From: Sapria himalayana
Lineage: Eukaryota; Streptophyta; Magnoliopsida; Malpighiales; Rafflesiaceae
NCBI GenBank assembly: GCA_029783825.1
Contig: JAREIK010003422.1
Span: 247,668-311,667 of the forward strand
Length of the DNA: 64,000 bases
Reading direction: 5' to 3'
Of the stretch, positions 38,610-51,690 are shown piece after piece. A program made the position numbers and the translations under genes. A model generated the notes under the pieces. That model saw only the letters and a list, made by a program, of their open reading frames with translations, did no database searches and was not told where the DNA came from. The number at the start of each line of letters is the position of its first letter. Positions within the stretch are counted from its first letter, which is position 1.

Positions 38610-41600
38610 TTATGATAAAACTTCGAACTCATCTTTAGATAGAAATTGTTCATCTTCAATTTCTATTATGCCACTATTTGAATCAAAAAAAATTTTTGAA
38701 TCTTCATCTACATTCACAGGCTCAATATTATTTATGTCATCTTCTTGGAATGCCGGTGCAATATCTAAGTATGCACATCTTTTTTGCGATGTTGGTACTT
38801 CAAATTTAGATCGAGCTTTGATTTTTAAAATCACCCACCAATCTCTCTTATCATGAGATAACTTGGATATGTACAATAATATACTTGAGCGACTTGAACT
38901 ACCATAATAAATGGCTCATATCGATTATATCTGTGTTTATGGTTAACATCCACTAGCTTATAATTCGAATGAATCTTTGTGCCCACATTTCGTGTAGGAT
39001 CAAACCAGCCACACTTAAATAATACAATCATGTTATTTTCAAATCCAGGATACTCAAACTCAATAACTTCTTTGAGTTGACCATAATAATTAATCTCATC
39101 TGCACTATAACCCGAGCCCGGTTGTGTAAAATTTATATGCATTAACGAAATACCGAAGATAGGTTGTCACATATCTAAACGGGCCTTTACTTAGATTCTG
39201 AATGAAAATATTTTAATCTCCATTTGAAGGATCAATTGCATGTGGCATAAATTAAAAAAATGCTATTAACTAATAAAAGATACAAATAAATTAAATAAAT
39301 CAAAGATTTAAAACTTAATAATTCTCACAAAACTTTTTAACTAATTAACAAATTTAGTTTCTAACATATAATCGACATCATTGCTGGAAATTGCTGGTTG
39401 CATGTATTTTAACTACTCAACATAAATGCTACAGAAATATAAAATGAGAAAGAAAAATGTATATCAATTTTTAATAATTTGTATTAAAGATAAAATTAAA
39501 CTATGATTAAACATACAACCATTTTGAATATACATACTCAATATATTGTGCAACCTCCTCACAATTAAGTAAAACATACCTCCGAGTTGCTTTGTAGCCT
39601 TCATCTGTTATACATCTTTTTATTGCTCTTCCAAATTCTCTTCCAGGATGCTTGAAGATAGATAGTTTGTCCACAAACACATCTTCTACCATCACATGAC
39701 CTTCATCATTCCACGGCACATTTCTATTCTTTGTATTGACATGATCCTCAAAATAATAAGAACAAAATGATGATGCTTCTTCTACTAAATATGCATTGCA
39801 AATTGAACCTTCAACATTTTTCTTGTTTCTAATATTCAATTTCAACTTAAGAAGATACCTACAACCATAATGCTAGGTTTCAATTATATTAAATTACAAT
39901 ATTACGTTATGTACAAAATAATAAAACACGGAAAATTATATGTAGTTACCTCTCAAAAAAATACATCCACATAATTGCACTGGCCCTACTATTCTTGCTT
40001 CATATGCCTAATGGACCGGAAAATGCTCCATTGAATCAAAAACAATTTTGTGGGAATATCCGTTCAAGCTTAGAAATAATAAGTGGAATGTCATTCTCCA
40101 GCCTCACCATGTCATCTATTTTGATTGTGGTTGTAGTTAGCTATTTGAAAATTAAACTAAGTTCTATAAGGACCTTCCAAACACTTAGGGGAAGTAATTC
40201 ATGGAATGTAATTGGTATTAATCTTTGCATAAATACATGACAGTCATGACTTTTCATTCCAAATAACTTAAGATTCTTCATATCCACATATCTACCCATA
40301 TTTGACACATGTCCATCAAGGAATTTCAAATTTTTAACCAATTCACACAATATCTGTCTTACCTTCTTATCAAGTGTGTAGCAAGCTTTAGGAAATTTTC
40401 CTATTACCTCATTCAAATTCAATCCATGACACTAACAGTAATCATTCAGCTCTTGTCTTGATTTTAATGTTTGTTTTATTTTTCTGTCTACATTAAGGAC
40501 AGTGTTGAAAATACTGTCGAACATAATTTTTTCAATATGCATTACATCAAAGTTGTGACGAATTAAATTGGACTTCCAATATGAAAAGTCATAAAATATA
40601 CTATGTTTCCTCCAACCAAATATTTTTCCTATTGGTCCATTACTTTCAGAAGCATCCTTTTTAGTTACATTCTTCAAACCCAACGTCTGAAACTCTATCA
40701 TAATATCATCTCCTGAATGAACTATTGGTGCAACTATAATCATAGTTTTATTTTTTCAAAGTGTGGTTCAATTTCTTTGAAATGGATGATTCATAGGCAG
40801 AAACTTACGATAATTATCAAACCATGACTATTTACCACTAAATTTGAAGGTAAATATATAAGAATTTGCCATGCAATACAAGCATGTGAATCATCCTATA
40901 GACTCCAGCCAGACAATATTGAATATGCAACAAAGTCACTTACTATTTACATAAGGGCTGCCCACATATGATTTATCTCTGCAATAAGAGGTTGTAAGAA
41001 AACATCCCACAAATGATTTAACTCTGCAATAAGAGGCTATAAGAAAATATCCAGCATGCCTTATGGATTTTTGGCCCTGGAACCAATATTGACAAAAACA
41101 TATATTGCTCCTTCATACACAACCATGGAGACAAGTTATAAGGTGTCACTATCACTAGCCATGTTGAATACTATTGTCCAGATTACATAAATGGTTGAAA
41201 TCAATCAGTATAAAGACCCAATTTCACATTTTGACTTTCTACTACAAAATCTTGATGTATATTATTAAAAAGGTTCCAAGCAAGTGAATCTGATGGATGA
41301 CGCATTACCCCTCTTCAACCTCATGCTCATAATGACACCTCACATCATTTGCTATAGCATTTGATGCATATAGTCTCTGTAATCGAGGAATTAATGAAAA
41401 ATAATATATCTTCTTATAGACAACCTTTAATTTTTGTCGCATATCTACAACACAAGGTGCTTTCTTAAATCGAGGATGATCACAAAACTTATAGCTAATT
41501 AAATAACTATCTCCACCCCGATATAACATACATCCATTTAAAGAACAATCTGTCTTTTCCACTGGTAGACCCATTCCTCATAGTAACTTTTTAGTATTTT

Positions 41601-42204
41601 AAAAGTTATTAGTGATCAAATTATTATCCGGAATAATCTCCTTCATAAGTTTTACCACCTGATCAAATAATTGCTCAGACAAATGATTTTCTAACTTAAT
41701 GCTCATAAGTTGAGCTACAAGTGACAATTGCGAATGTGTATTACAACCAAGCCACAACTCTTTATCTGCAACTTTAAGTATTTCATAAAATTTCTGAGCT
41801 TTAGGATTAGGTGGTTCATCCATGTTATCAATATTGAAGACACCACCATCAGCTTCCGTGATCATTTTATGGAATGTGTTTGATGATTCTTCACTACAAG
41901 CAAACGATTCAGTACCCTCATTTTGCTCAATATTCAGAACCATTGTACTTTCCCCATCATAAATCCAAATAAAATAATTTGGCACAGAGCCATATTTAGC
42001 CAAATGGTATCTCATAGTGTTTGCATCACGAAAAGGAATATTGTGACACTTGCGATGATTACATGGACACTTAATTATTTCTCTATCCATCAATCTCGAT
42101 TGACTACATGCAAAATTGATGAAAGTTTCAAGCCCAATCAAAAAATCTTTATTCAAAAATCCATTAATAAACCTTCTGTACGTCCATTTATGATCAGAAC
42201 TAAT
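38610..42204 (-). pseudogene. CACTA-2 transposase gene (TPase-associated, tnp2, DUF4218, DUF4216)
   Basis: Reads right to left. The ancestral start (MSSDHxWMYxR, kept in CACTA-1) is ISSDHKWTYRR here: ATG became ATT at 42204, so the first Met is at 42156. The TPase-associated domain (42156-41599) contains CPCNHRKCHN and LAKYGSVPNYFIWIYDGES. tnp2 pieces are at 41574-41305 (NGCMLYRGGDS, SYKFCDHPRF, LIPRLQRLYASNAIANDVRC) and at 40743-40432 (YWKSNLIRHNFDVMHIEKIM); DUF4218 at 40422-39950 (GMKSHDCHVFMQRLIPI) and 39845-39507 (VEGSICNAYLVEEASSFCSY); DUF4216 at 39142-38831 (FKCGWFDPTRNVGTKIHSNY); acidic tail to 38610. A degraded gap at 41.3-40.75 kb and several stops make it a pseudogene, though the least decayed of the three. 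Confidence 0.9.
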
Positions 42205-42459
42205 TTTTCCCTATTTTATATACAAAAAATAATGCCCAATCATTATTTTGAATAAAACATTCTATTACTTCAAAATATACAAATAATTAAATAAAATTAC
42301 TTATAGATGAATATTTAAAAATTAAATATCATGAATATCGATGCAATGCATTTGCAGAATCTACATAGATAGATAAAGTAATTTTTAGCATGATATAGAT
42401 TAATATAAATCATAGTAATACTAGATAAAGGGAGCAAAATATGATAATACACAAGAAAG
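42205..42459. other. AT-rich DNA upstream of the CACTA-2 transposase
   Basis: Homologous to 19520-19760 of CACTA-1 (shared ATAATGC(A/C)CAAT.ATTATTTTGAAT and ATTTGCAGAATCT words). This is where promoter or 5' UTR sequence would be expected. No specific site is recognised. Confidence 0.4.
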
Positions 42460-42840
42460 GGAAGCAATAAAGAAAGACATTTAAAGTTTGAAGGAGGAGA
42501 GAGGGAGAGAGAAAGAGATAGAGAAGGTGGGGAGAGAGAGGGGCAGAGAAATGGAAAGACAAGGGAGATATAGAGAGGGGAGAGGGAGTGAGAAGGAGGG
42601 AGAGAGAGAGGGGGAGAGAAATGGTGAAAGGGAGAAGGAGAGGGGGGAGGGGAAGAGGAAGAGAGAGTGATAAAGAGGGAGAGAGAGAGAGAGAGAGAGG
42701 GGGGAGAGTGAGAGAGAGAACATGCAAGAAAGAAGAGTAAGAAAGAAAATAATAAGAGAGAGTGTGACACTTAAAGAAAAATAGGAAGAGAGTGATAGAA
42801 AGAATTAGAGAGGGACAGAGAGGGACATAGAGATTGCAGT
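42460..42840. repeat. Polypurine (GAGAGGGAGA)n tract
   Basis: About 350 bp almost purely A and G on the plus strand, made of GAGAG, GGGAGA and GAAAGA units. The long Leu/Ser/Pro open frames on the minus strand here are low-complexity artefacts. It lies 0.3 kb upstream of the CACTA-2 transposase start, and CACTA-1 lacks it. Confidence 0.9.
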
Positions 42841-43079
42841 GTTAGAATGAATAATTATATAAAAGAAAATAAAATGTTTTCAGTACAAACCTATCAAATA
42901 TTACATCTTTTATTATACATAAGTTCATATTTGAGCTTGAGGCCCAAAGGCTGGAGTTAGGTATAAGTACGACCCTTATTTGTATTATACCATATATGAG
43001 CCTGATCAATGGATACTCTCATGCTATGTGCTTACATATTGTAGATATTATATTTTTAGCCATTTTATTTCAAGTTAGT
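42841..43079. other. Spacer between polypurine tract and satellite
   Basis: No gene or repeat recognised. Confidence 0.4.
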
Positions 43080-43729
43080 GCAACAAATTAGTATTATCTC
43101 ATATATAATTATATGTTAGTATATATATAGTAAATGTAGTTATAAATAGTTACATATAGTTAAACATATAATTATATATAGATATATGCATACAAGTAGT
43201 TATAAGTAAATATAAATAAATATATACAAAAATATAAACAATTATAAAGATTTACATATATGTATAAATAATTAAAAATAAAGTTATATTTATTTATATA
43301 GAGTTTTTTATAGTTATACAAATATTGATATATAGTTATATACATATAGTTAAACATTATGTTGTATGGATTTATACATTTAATTATAATTATAGTTACA
43401 TGTGGTTATACATATAGGTACCCGTATAGTTAAACTTATATTTATACATGTATCTATATATATTTTTTCATATAATTTCATATATTTATACATATAGTTA
43501 TGTATAGGTATGGATATACTAAAATATATTTTTTATACTGATATATAAAAATGTATATTAAATATATGTTATTAATTATATATTTAAATATAGTTATGTA
43601 TAAAGTTTGTATAGTTATACATATAGTAAGATAGAATTATTTATAGTTATATCTTATTATACATATGATATATATAGTTATAAAAATTTATATATCATTA
43701 AACATTTAGTTATATATATATATATATAT

Positions 43730-43780
<51 letters not shown>

Positions 43781-44837
43781 TTCATACGAGTAGTTATATT
43801 TAGTTATACATAAATATATACAATGTTATAAACAAATATATTGATTTACATATATGTATACATATACGTATAAATAGTTAAAAATATAGTTATATTTAAT
43901 TATATAAAGGTTTATTTAATTTTACAAATATTTATATAGAGTTATAAATATATAATTAAACATAAAGTTTTATAATTTAATACATGTGATAATAAATATA
44001 GTTACTTGTCGTTATACATATAGTTACACATATAGTTATACTTATATTTATACATGTAGGTATATATATTTATACATTTATTTATGTATAGGTATAATAA
44101 AATACATTTTTATATACTAATATATACAAATGTATATTAAATATAAGATGTAACTTATATGTTTAAATATAGTTATATACACAACTTTTATAGTTATATA
44201 TATAATAAGATTCAATTATTTATAGTTATATGTTATTATACATATAGTATATATAGCTATTAATATTTATTATATATTTAAACATATAGTTATATATAAA
44301 TATATTCATACAAATAGTTATACATAAATATATAAAGTTATAAATAAATATATAAATTTACATATATGTATACATATTTATAGATATAGGTATATTTAAT
44401 TATATAGAGTGATATATAGTTATACAAATATGTATATATAGTTAAATAAATATTTATATATAGTTATACACATATAGTTAAATATAATGTTGTATGTTAT
44501 TATACATGTAATTATAAATATAGTTACATGTGGTCATACATATAGTTACACATATAGTTATACTTATATTTATACATGTAGATAGAGAGAGAGAGAGATA
44601 TATATATATATATATATATTTATTTATTTATTTATTTATATTTATATAATTTTATATATGTATACATATAATTATCTATAGGTATATATATGGTAAAATA
44701 CATTTTTTATATACTAATATATAAAAATGTATTTTAAATTTTTGTTGTTAATTATATTTGTAAATATAGTTATGTATAATATTTTAAAGTTATACATATA
44801 GTCAAAGATAATTATTTATAGTAAATATGTTTTAATA
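43080..44837 (+). repeat. CACTA-borne satellite in CACTA-2, left block
   Basis: Same monomer as 21160-25340. Anchors TAGTTACATGTGG or variants at 43393, 43999 and 44521 (spacings 606 and 522 bp). The longer first spacing contains a (TTTA)n run at about 43729-43782. A (GA)n/(TA)n run lies at 44583-44620. Interrupted at 44838 by the ARF-bearing insertion. Confidence 0.9.
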
Positions 44838-45752
44838 CCTTTGGGATCCAAAGGCAATAAGACACAAAACAGTAAACAAACAAGTTTGACTTACAATAGA
44901 TCAGAACAATGTAAATGAAGTCTTGTATTTCAGGCATGCAATATATAAATATAAATACAATTTGAATCTATATAGAAATAGATGATGGCATCCACATAAC
45001 AGAACAAAAATCAAGCAAAAAAGGTTAAAATTAGATCCACATCCAGATATGGCAACAAAGTTTGCCTAGTCATGCTAAAATTGTTTATGATTTGCTGGCA
45101 GTGTAATTGGAAGTCCAATCAAGACCGTCGTAGGGGCACTCTCCAGAGGTAGCAAATGTGCTTTAAATGTGCCAATGCCATTGGAGAAGAGAATGAAGTC
45201 CTAGCTTATCAGTAATTTCAGCTATATTCATCGCATTGGAAAGATCTTGCTTATTGGAAAATACCAGTAAAAGTGCATCATGAAGCTTTTCCTCGTTTAG
45301 CATCCTATGCAACTCATCTCTAGCTTCAACTACTTGATCTCTATCATTGATGTCCACCACAAATATGAGACCTTGGGTTTTTTGGAAGCAATCCCTCTAG
45401 AAAGGGTGAATCTTGTCTTGACCCCTAACATCCTACACAATGAAATTGATGTTTTTTTATTTACCAGTCTCTACATTGAAGACAATATTAGGATTTGTGG
45501 TGATAATTTAACCAAGATTCAACTTATACAGAATGGTTTTCTTTCATCCAGCATCAAGACCTAGCATCAAAATCCACATCTTCTTGTTGGCAAAGAGCCC
45601 GCTGAACAACTTTGTGAACGTAAACCCCATTTCTTCCACTAAATCTGAATCCCTTTGTCGTATGGCAGTAAATAGATTTGATGAGAGAAATAAAAAGAAT
45701 AAATAGACCTCAAGAGATGGTCACTAGAGAGAGAGCTCAACCTTTAAATGTG
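44838..45752 (-). mobile_element. ~0.9-kb insertion carrying an ARF retrocopy
   Basis: Satellite sequence stops near 44837 (ATGTTTTAATACCT) and resumes near 45753 (TATATACCTATAATATATAT), matching the uninterrupted monomer ATGTTCTTATACCTATAG. A short duplication of TATACCT-like sequence may be the target duplication. The insert holds the ARF reading region plus flanks that look like transcribed UTR. No terminal inverted repeats seen. Confidence 0.65.
45085..45630 (-). pseudogene. ADP-ribosylation factor (ARF1-type) processed pseudogene
   Basis: Reads from ATG at 45630 to TAA at 45085: 546 bp, exactly the length of a 181-residue plant ARF1 coding sequence, with no indels and no introns. Recognisable are [91 protein letters not shown] and the C-terminal CPYDGLDWTSNYTASKS. 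ARFs are myristoylated small GTPases that recruit vesicle coats at the Golgi. Six or so in-frame stops and a ruined P-loop (GLDAG-stop-KKT for GLDAAGKTT) show it is dead. Lack of introns means it arose by reverse transcription. It sits inside the satellite of CACTA-2. Confidence 0.93.
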
Positions 45753-46310
45753 TATATACCTATAATATATATAATTAAAAATAGAGTTATATATTGTTAA
45801 ACATATAATTATATATAAATATATTCATACAAGTAGTTATAAGTAGTTATACATAAATATATACAAAGTTAAAAATACATATATAGATTTAATTATAAGA
45901 ATACATATATGTCTACATAGATATAAATATAGTTATATTTAATTATATAGAGTATTACATAGATATACAAATATTTATATATAATTATATACATATAGTT
46001 ATAAATTTTTTATGCAGTTAATGATATAGTTATATATAATATTTTTATAATTATACGTATAGTAAAATACAATTATATATAGTTATATTATTATACATAT
46101 GATATATTTTGTTAAAAATATAGTTATATAGAATTACTCATATAGGTATAAAATATTATATAGTTTATAAAATAGTTATATATAGTTATTAATATAGTTA
46201 AAAAAATAGTTTACATAGTTACAAATATAGTTAAATATAATTATGAAGAGTTTTATATAATTATACAAATATTTATAAATAGTTATCATATACAATGATA
46301 ACAACCCACA
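45753..46310 (+). repeat. CACTA-borne satellite in CACTA-2, right block
   Basis: Continues the monomer interrupted at 44837 and decays into simple TATAGTTATA runs. No clear anchor word is left. Confidence 0.75.
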
Positions 46311-47102
46311 CTAAAATGCCCAATTGAATTACACAAATATAGAGAAATAACTTGTGTCAACAATCTTTTCTTTTGGCAAATTAATATCATATTTAGTGGG
46401 GACCAAAGTCATAGTATATACTAAATATTCTATAATCAAATATCTCATAGAAAAGTAAGATGTCAGTCCTAGATTGATTGATGGATTTTACTATCAAAAT
46501 AGTTTGAACTAGAGATATTAGATAAGAAATGTACATATGATCAAAATTAAAAATAGTTTATCAAGACTAGAAAAAGAAGATAGAAGAGTTTTTGAAAAAG
46601 ATATTATATAGATTTTTTTATTTGATCAAATTATATTATTGAATGAAAATGTAACACCATGGTATTTAGTTTTGAATAAACATTTATCATTGCAAGTATT
46701 ACTCTGATCAAAATTTGAGGCAAAGTGTTATAGATGGGAGAATTGTTGTATCTTGCAATAATGTCACTTTTTGCTCATGCTCTCACGAAGCTGTGGAACA
46801 TGTTAATATTTGTGTGCTCAAGTATTTTTCTTCTCAAAATTAATGTTGATATTTACATATATATGCATAAATATATAAGTGCATATACACTACCCTACAC
46901 ACACACACACACATTTATACATTAATATACATTATATATCAGCATACACATTTTTGTACTTTTGTATATATTCACATATGTATCTACATTTTTAAAGTTG
47001 TATGTATATACTTATATGCATGCATATATTACTGTACACCCACACAAACATACACATATACCTATATACATAATGTATTATTAATGTTCCACATGAAACA
47101 AT

Positions 47103-47147
<45 letters not shown>

Positions 47148-48299
47148 ATGTATTTAAAATTTTTTGATTTTGTAAATTTAATTAAAATAAAATATTTAAT
47201 AATGTACACAATTTATAAAATATTATAAATTTTTTATATTTAAAACAAATATTTGTGTGTGTGTTTATGTGTATGCGCGCGCGCGCGTGTGTGTGAAGCA
47301 TATTAATACGTAAAATAAAATTATGAATTAAATATATGAGCTTCCATTATATTTAAATTTTTGTTTTTTTAATATTTATATTAAAATAACAATCATTCTA
47401 CTTATATAAATAAATGAAATTGACATATCTGTACATTATTTTGGTTTAATAATTATGTTAAAAATGAAAATATAATTCATAAATAGATAATATTGTTTTT
47501 GTTTGTCTATATACTTTTTTTATTAAAATATTAATGTCTATAATAAATTTATACCTATTATTTATTGTTATTAATAAATTTTTAGAAACTTCAAAATTCA
47601 AACAAATATAATGTAGTGCATATAAATACATGCCTTTAATGTTTCATAAAAAACAATTATTTATTTAATTATGTTCAATCAAAATAGATTACCATATAAA
47701 TACAAGAGTAAATTTTTCTACAAGTAATTATTATTTTATTTTATTCAAAATATATAAATGACCATAATAATATATGAAATTTTTTTTTAAATTAAATTTT
47801 TTAATTTTTTTTAATTTAATACATTACATTGTTTTTTTTGTAATTAATAGATACATTTCAAATATTATTTATTTACAATAAATATAACATATTGAATATT
47901 ACGATGTACAAATTTTATTTTGTAAATAAATTTTATTTTTAAAGTTTTTCTTTGTAAATTGAAACTACATCACATATATATTTTAGTAATTTTTTATAAT
48001 ATTTACTGCACAAACATATTGTGATTTGTTTTGAAAATTACAAAATAAATTTTAATGAATTAACATTTTATTAGAAATCAATTTTAGCTAAATGATATTA
48101 AGTGAAACAAAAATAAAAACCATAAACATATTAAATCATAATGATTTATACAAACATATAAAAATATAATAAAAAAATATTTAAGATTGAAAGAATTTAA
48201 TTCAAGTTCCTAAAATATATGGAAAAATGATAGATATGTATACAATATCCAAAAAAACATGTATGAATGAGTTGAATGATATGAATGGATATAATGTTT
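46311..48299. other. AT-rich CACTA-2 interior with microsatellites, no gene
   Basis: No recognised coding sequence. A plus frame at 46734-46925 runs into CA/TA repeat and is probably chance. (GT)n at 47105-47142. An alternating GT/GC run (TATGCGCGCGCGCGCG then GTGTGTGTG) at 47270-47295. Confidence 0.5.
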
Positions 48300-48870
48300 C
48301 TAAAGCATATAGTTATACTTGTAGATGTAGTTATATATATTTTTTCATGTAATTATATATATTTAAACATATGACTATGTATAGGTATTGATGTAGATAA
48401 ATACATTTATATATAGTAATATGTTGATATACATATTGTTAAATACATTTATATATAGATATATATCTATTTATATATATGTATATTAAATATACATCGT
48501 TATATTTATATATAATTATGTTTATGTAAATTTTTTTTGTATATTGTTTATTTATAGTTATGTATATTAATGTAGATAAATACATTTATATATATTAATA
48601 TGTTTATAGACATATTGTTAAATAGATTTATATATAGTTATATATAAATGTTTATATATATGTATATAATATATATGTAGTTGAATTTATATAATAATGT
48701 TTATGTATACTATTTTTTAGTTATATATATATAGTAAAATACACTTATATAAGAAATTCAAATTATATCACACATGGATATTGATGTATAGTTATGTTTA
48801 AATACACTTATTTAAAATACACGCATGTTTATGTATAATATTTTTGTATATTGTACATATATAGTTATGT
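48300..48870. repeat. Satellite-like AT-rich repeats
   Basis: TAGTTATATATA, TATTGATGTAGATAAATACAT and TATATTAAATATA words repeated at irregular spacing and related in style to the main satellite (for example TTTTTTCATGTAATTATATATAT near 48340). Confidence 0.6.
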
Positions 48871-49272
48871 CGGCATACCTAAGTATGTATACTATTTATA
48901 TTGATATATAAATGTATACGAGTTATGTAGATATCAGGTCGGCATACCTAAGTATGTATACTAGTTATGTAGATATCAAGTAGGCATAGCTAAGTATGTC
49001 TACTAGTTAAGTATAAAATACACATGCATATTGATGTATACTATTTTTGCAGATATCAAGTCGGCATACCTAAATATGTATAATGTTTATATTGATGTAT
49101 AAATATATACTAGTTATGTAGATATCAAGTCGTCATACATAAGTATGTATACTAGTTATTTAGATATCAAGTTTGCATACCTAAGTATGTATACTAGTTA
49201 TGTATAAAATACACATGCATATTGATGTATACTATTTTTGTAGATATCAAGTCGGCATACCTAAGTATATAT
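48871..49272. repeat. 191-bp higher-order tandem repeat
   Basis: The word CGGCATACCTAAGTATGTAT or a variant begins at 48871, 48940, 48982, 49062, 49131, 49173 and 49253. The spacings 69, 42, 80 repeat as 69, 42, 80, giving two complete 191-bp units with no net indel plus the start of a third. Most copies are preceded by AGATATCAAGT. Confidence 0.9.
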
Positions 49273-50689
49273 TCTATTTATATATTGTTTTTCTATACTA
49301 TCACCATCAAAATCAACACAATGACAATGTATTATATCATAAATGCATGAAGTATTTATACGAATAAGTTTATATACGCAATCCAAGCATACCATTGTAA
49401 TTAAAAGAGATTTTCAGAAAGAAAAAAAACAGAATCAAAATGCTTAATCTTCGATTAAGCAATCCAATATAATCGATGAAGAATAAAAATATAAAACATA
49501 CCTCCAATCAATAACAAATTAAAACAAAAACATCGATTAAATTTTGTTGTCTCGGCATCAATAGATAGATGGTGGAATGCAGAGGAATTCGGTTCAAGTG
49601 ATAGAGATGCTTTGGAATCGAGAGACAGAATGTATATTTAGAAAAATATTTATATTTTTAATTATTAAAACATTAAATAAACAATATATATATATATATA
49701 TATATATATTACAAAAATACTCATTAATTTTATTTACAATTAAAATATTTTCATCAAAATTAATGTGCGTGTATCAAGGTACAAATGAAAAACAAAAACT
49801 TTACAATTTTTTATTATAATATTAATTAAACAATAAATATATAAACAATAAAAAAATATGTTTAGCCATATAAAAAAATATCAATAGGTACAAAATTAAC
49901 AAACTTCATATAATAAGGCATAAATGAAAAGATGATTTGTCTTCTAGCCACTCACCTAAAAGTTATAAAATACTCTTAATGTTAAAAAATATATAAAAAT
50001 TAATATTTTATGGTTATAATTTTTTAAGAATTCATATTAATTTCTACAAAGATAATATGAAATAATTTAAAGACATAAAATTTGATATTATTTATATCAT
50101 TAATAATTTTTAAAATTCAAAAATTTACATAAAGTGAGAAGATAATTAAAAAAAGATATATTTATTATTTTAATAAAAATAATAAATGTTAAAAGTTAAT
50201 TGTAAAAATATTACTCAATTATTTAATTTGTATAAATTTTGGTAGAAGCAAGCATATATGTATTTATTTATAAAATAGTAATTTATTTTCTTTTAACTTT
50301 ATTGAAAATTTTATTATATTTCCAGATTTTCAAAATATTTAGTATTCATTTTTTTAAAAGTTTTTTATAATCATAAATTTTATTTATACTTATAAAGATA
50401 TTAATATTTACTAGTTTATTTGTCAATTCAAATATTTTTGAAAATATTTTCTATTTTATCATATAATTAATTAATTTACATTTATATTAGTAGAAATTTT
50501 ACTATTAATTTAATTTTTAAAATATCGAAATTAGTATACTTATTGAATTTATTATTTAATGATACTTTAATACAAATTATTTAGTTTCTTAATTAAAAAT
50601 TTTTGAAAAATTTTTTGTTTAATTTTTTAAAAAATTAATACATCATAACAAAAGTTATTTTAGCCCTTATTAATATATTTTTTTTATTT
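49273..50689. other. AT-rich interior of CACTA-2, no gene
   Basis: No recognised coding sequence; (TA)n at 49684-49709. From about 50280 on there is diffuse AT-rich similarity to the 5' terminal region of CACTA-1 (28540-29340). Confidence 0.45.
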
Positions 50690-50869
50690 TTATATTTTTA
50701 AATTATTTATTTAGAATATCAATTTTTTATGATTTTATGAGGAGAATGTATCCTTCAAAGATTGATCATATATAGATCATTAACATATATTTAATAAACA
50801 AGATTAATTAAAATATTAAAACTAATAAAAAATTTTAAAAAATTAAAAAATTAAATATTGGCTAGAGAA

Positions 50870-51690
50870 ATTCCACCACTATGTTCGGGATTTAATTAGA
50901 TAGGAAAGTTGAGTCACTAAATCCTTTGCTATATTTTGGATTTAATTAACTAGGGAAGTTCTGTCGCTAGATCTAATGATATATTCCAGATTTAATTAGC
51001 TAGGGAAAATCTGTCATAAAAATCCATCACTATATTTAGGAAGTATTGGCTAAGGAAGTTATGTTGCTATAATCAATCGCTATTTTCAGTATGTAATTAG
51101 TTATGGAAATTCTGTTGCTAAATCTGTCGCAATATTTTGGGGTATAATTAGCTAGGGAAATTCTATTGTTAAAATCCATCGCCATGTTCCTGATGTAAAT
51201 AACTAGGGAAATTCCATCGTTAAATCTATAGCCAAATTCTAGATTTTAATAGCTAGGAAAATTTGTCTCAAAATTTATAGATATATTCATGATTTTATTA
51301 GCTGGAGAAAATCCATCGCTAAATATGTCGCTAAATTATAGATCTCATTAGCTAGGAATATTCCGCCGTTAAATTTATCGCTAAATTCTGAATTATATTA
51401 GCTAGAGAAAATCCGTCAATAAATTCGTCGCCAAATTAGAGATTTTATTAGCTAGGGAAAATTCGTCCATAAATTCGTCACTAAATTATGGATTTTATTA
51501 GCTAGAAAAAAACTCTCACTAAATCTGTCACTAAATTATGGATTTTATTAACTAGGAAAAATCATTTGCTAAATCCGTTGCTAAATTCTAGATTTTATTA
51601 GCTATAGAAAATCCATCACAAATTCCATCACTAAATTCTAGATTTTATTAATTAGAGAAATTATGTCGTTAAATCCGTAGCTAAATTTCA
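50870..51690. repeat. 50-bp subterminal repeats, about 16 copies
   Basis: GATTTTATTAGCTAGGGAAA (or GATTTAATTAG...) recurs at 50889, 50939, 50989, 51040, 51089, 51141, 51190, 51242, 51291, 51341, 51390, 51441, 51491, 51541, 51591 and 51641: a 50-bp period held within 1-2 bp. Each unit also has ATCC(G/A)TCGCTAAAT. CACTA transposase accessory proteins bind such repeats in known elements. Confidence 0.92.

Noticed and set aside
42315..42770. Ser/Leu/Pro-rich minus-strand frames and a Glu/Arg/Gly plus-strand frame
   Set aside because: Translations of the polypurine/polypyrimidine tract.
48871..49272. Possible CRISPR-like repeat-spacer order
   Set aside because: The spacers themselves repeat with the 191-bp unit, so it is tandem duplication.
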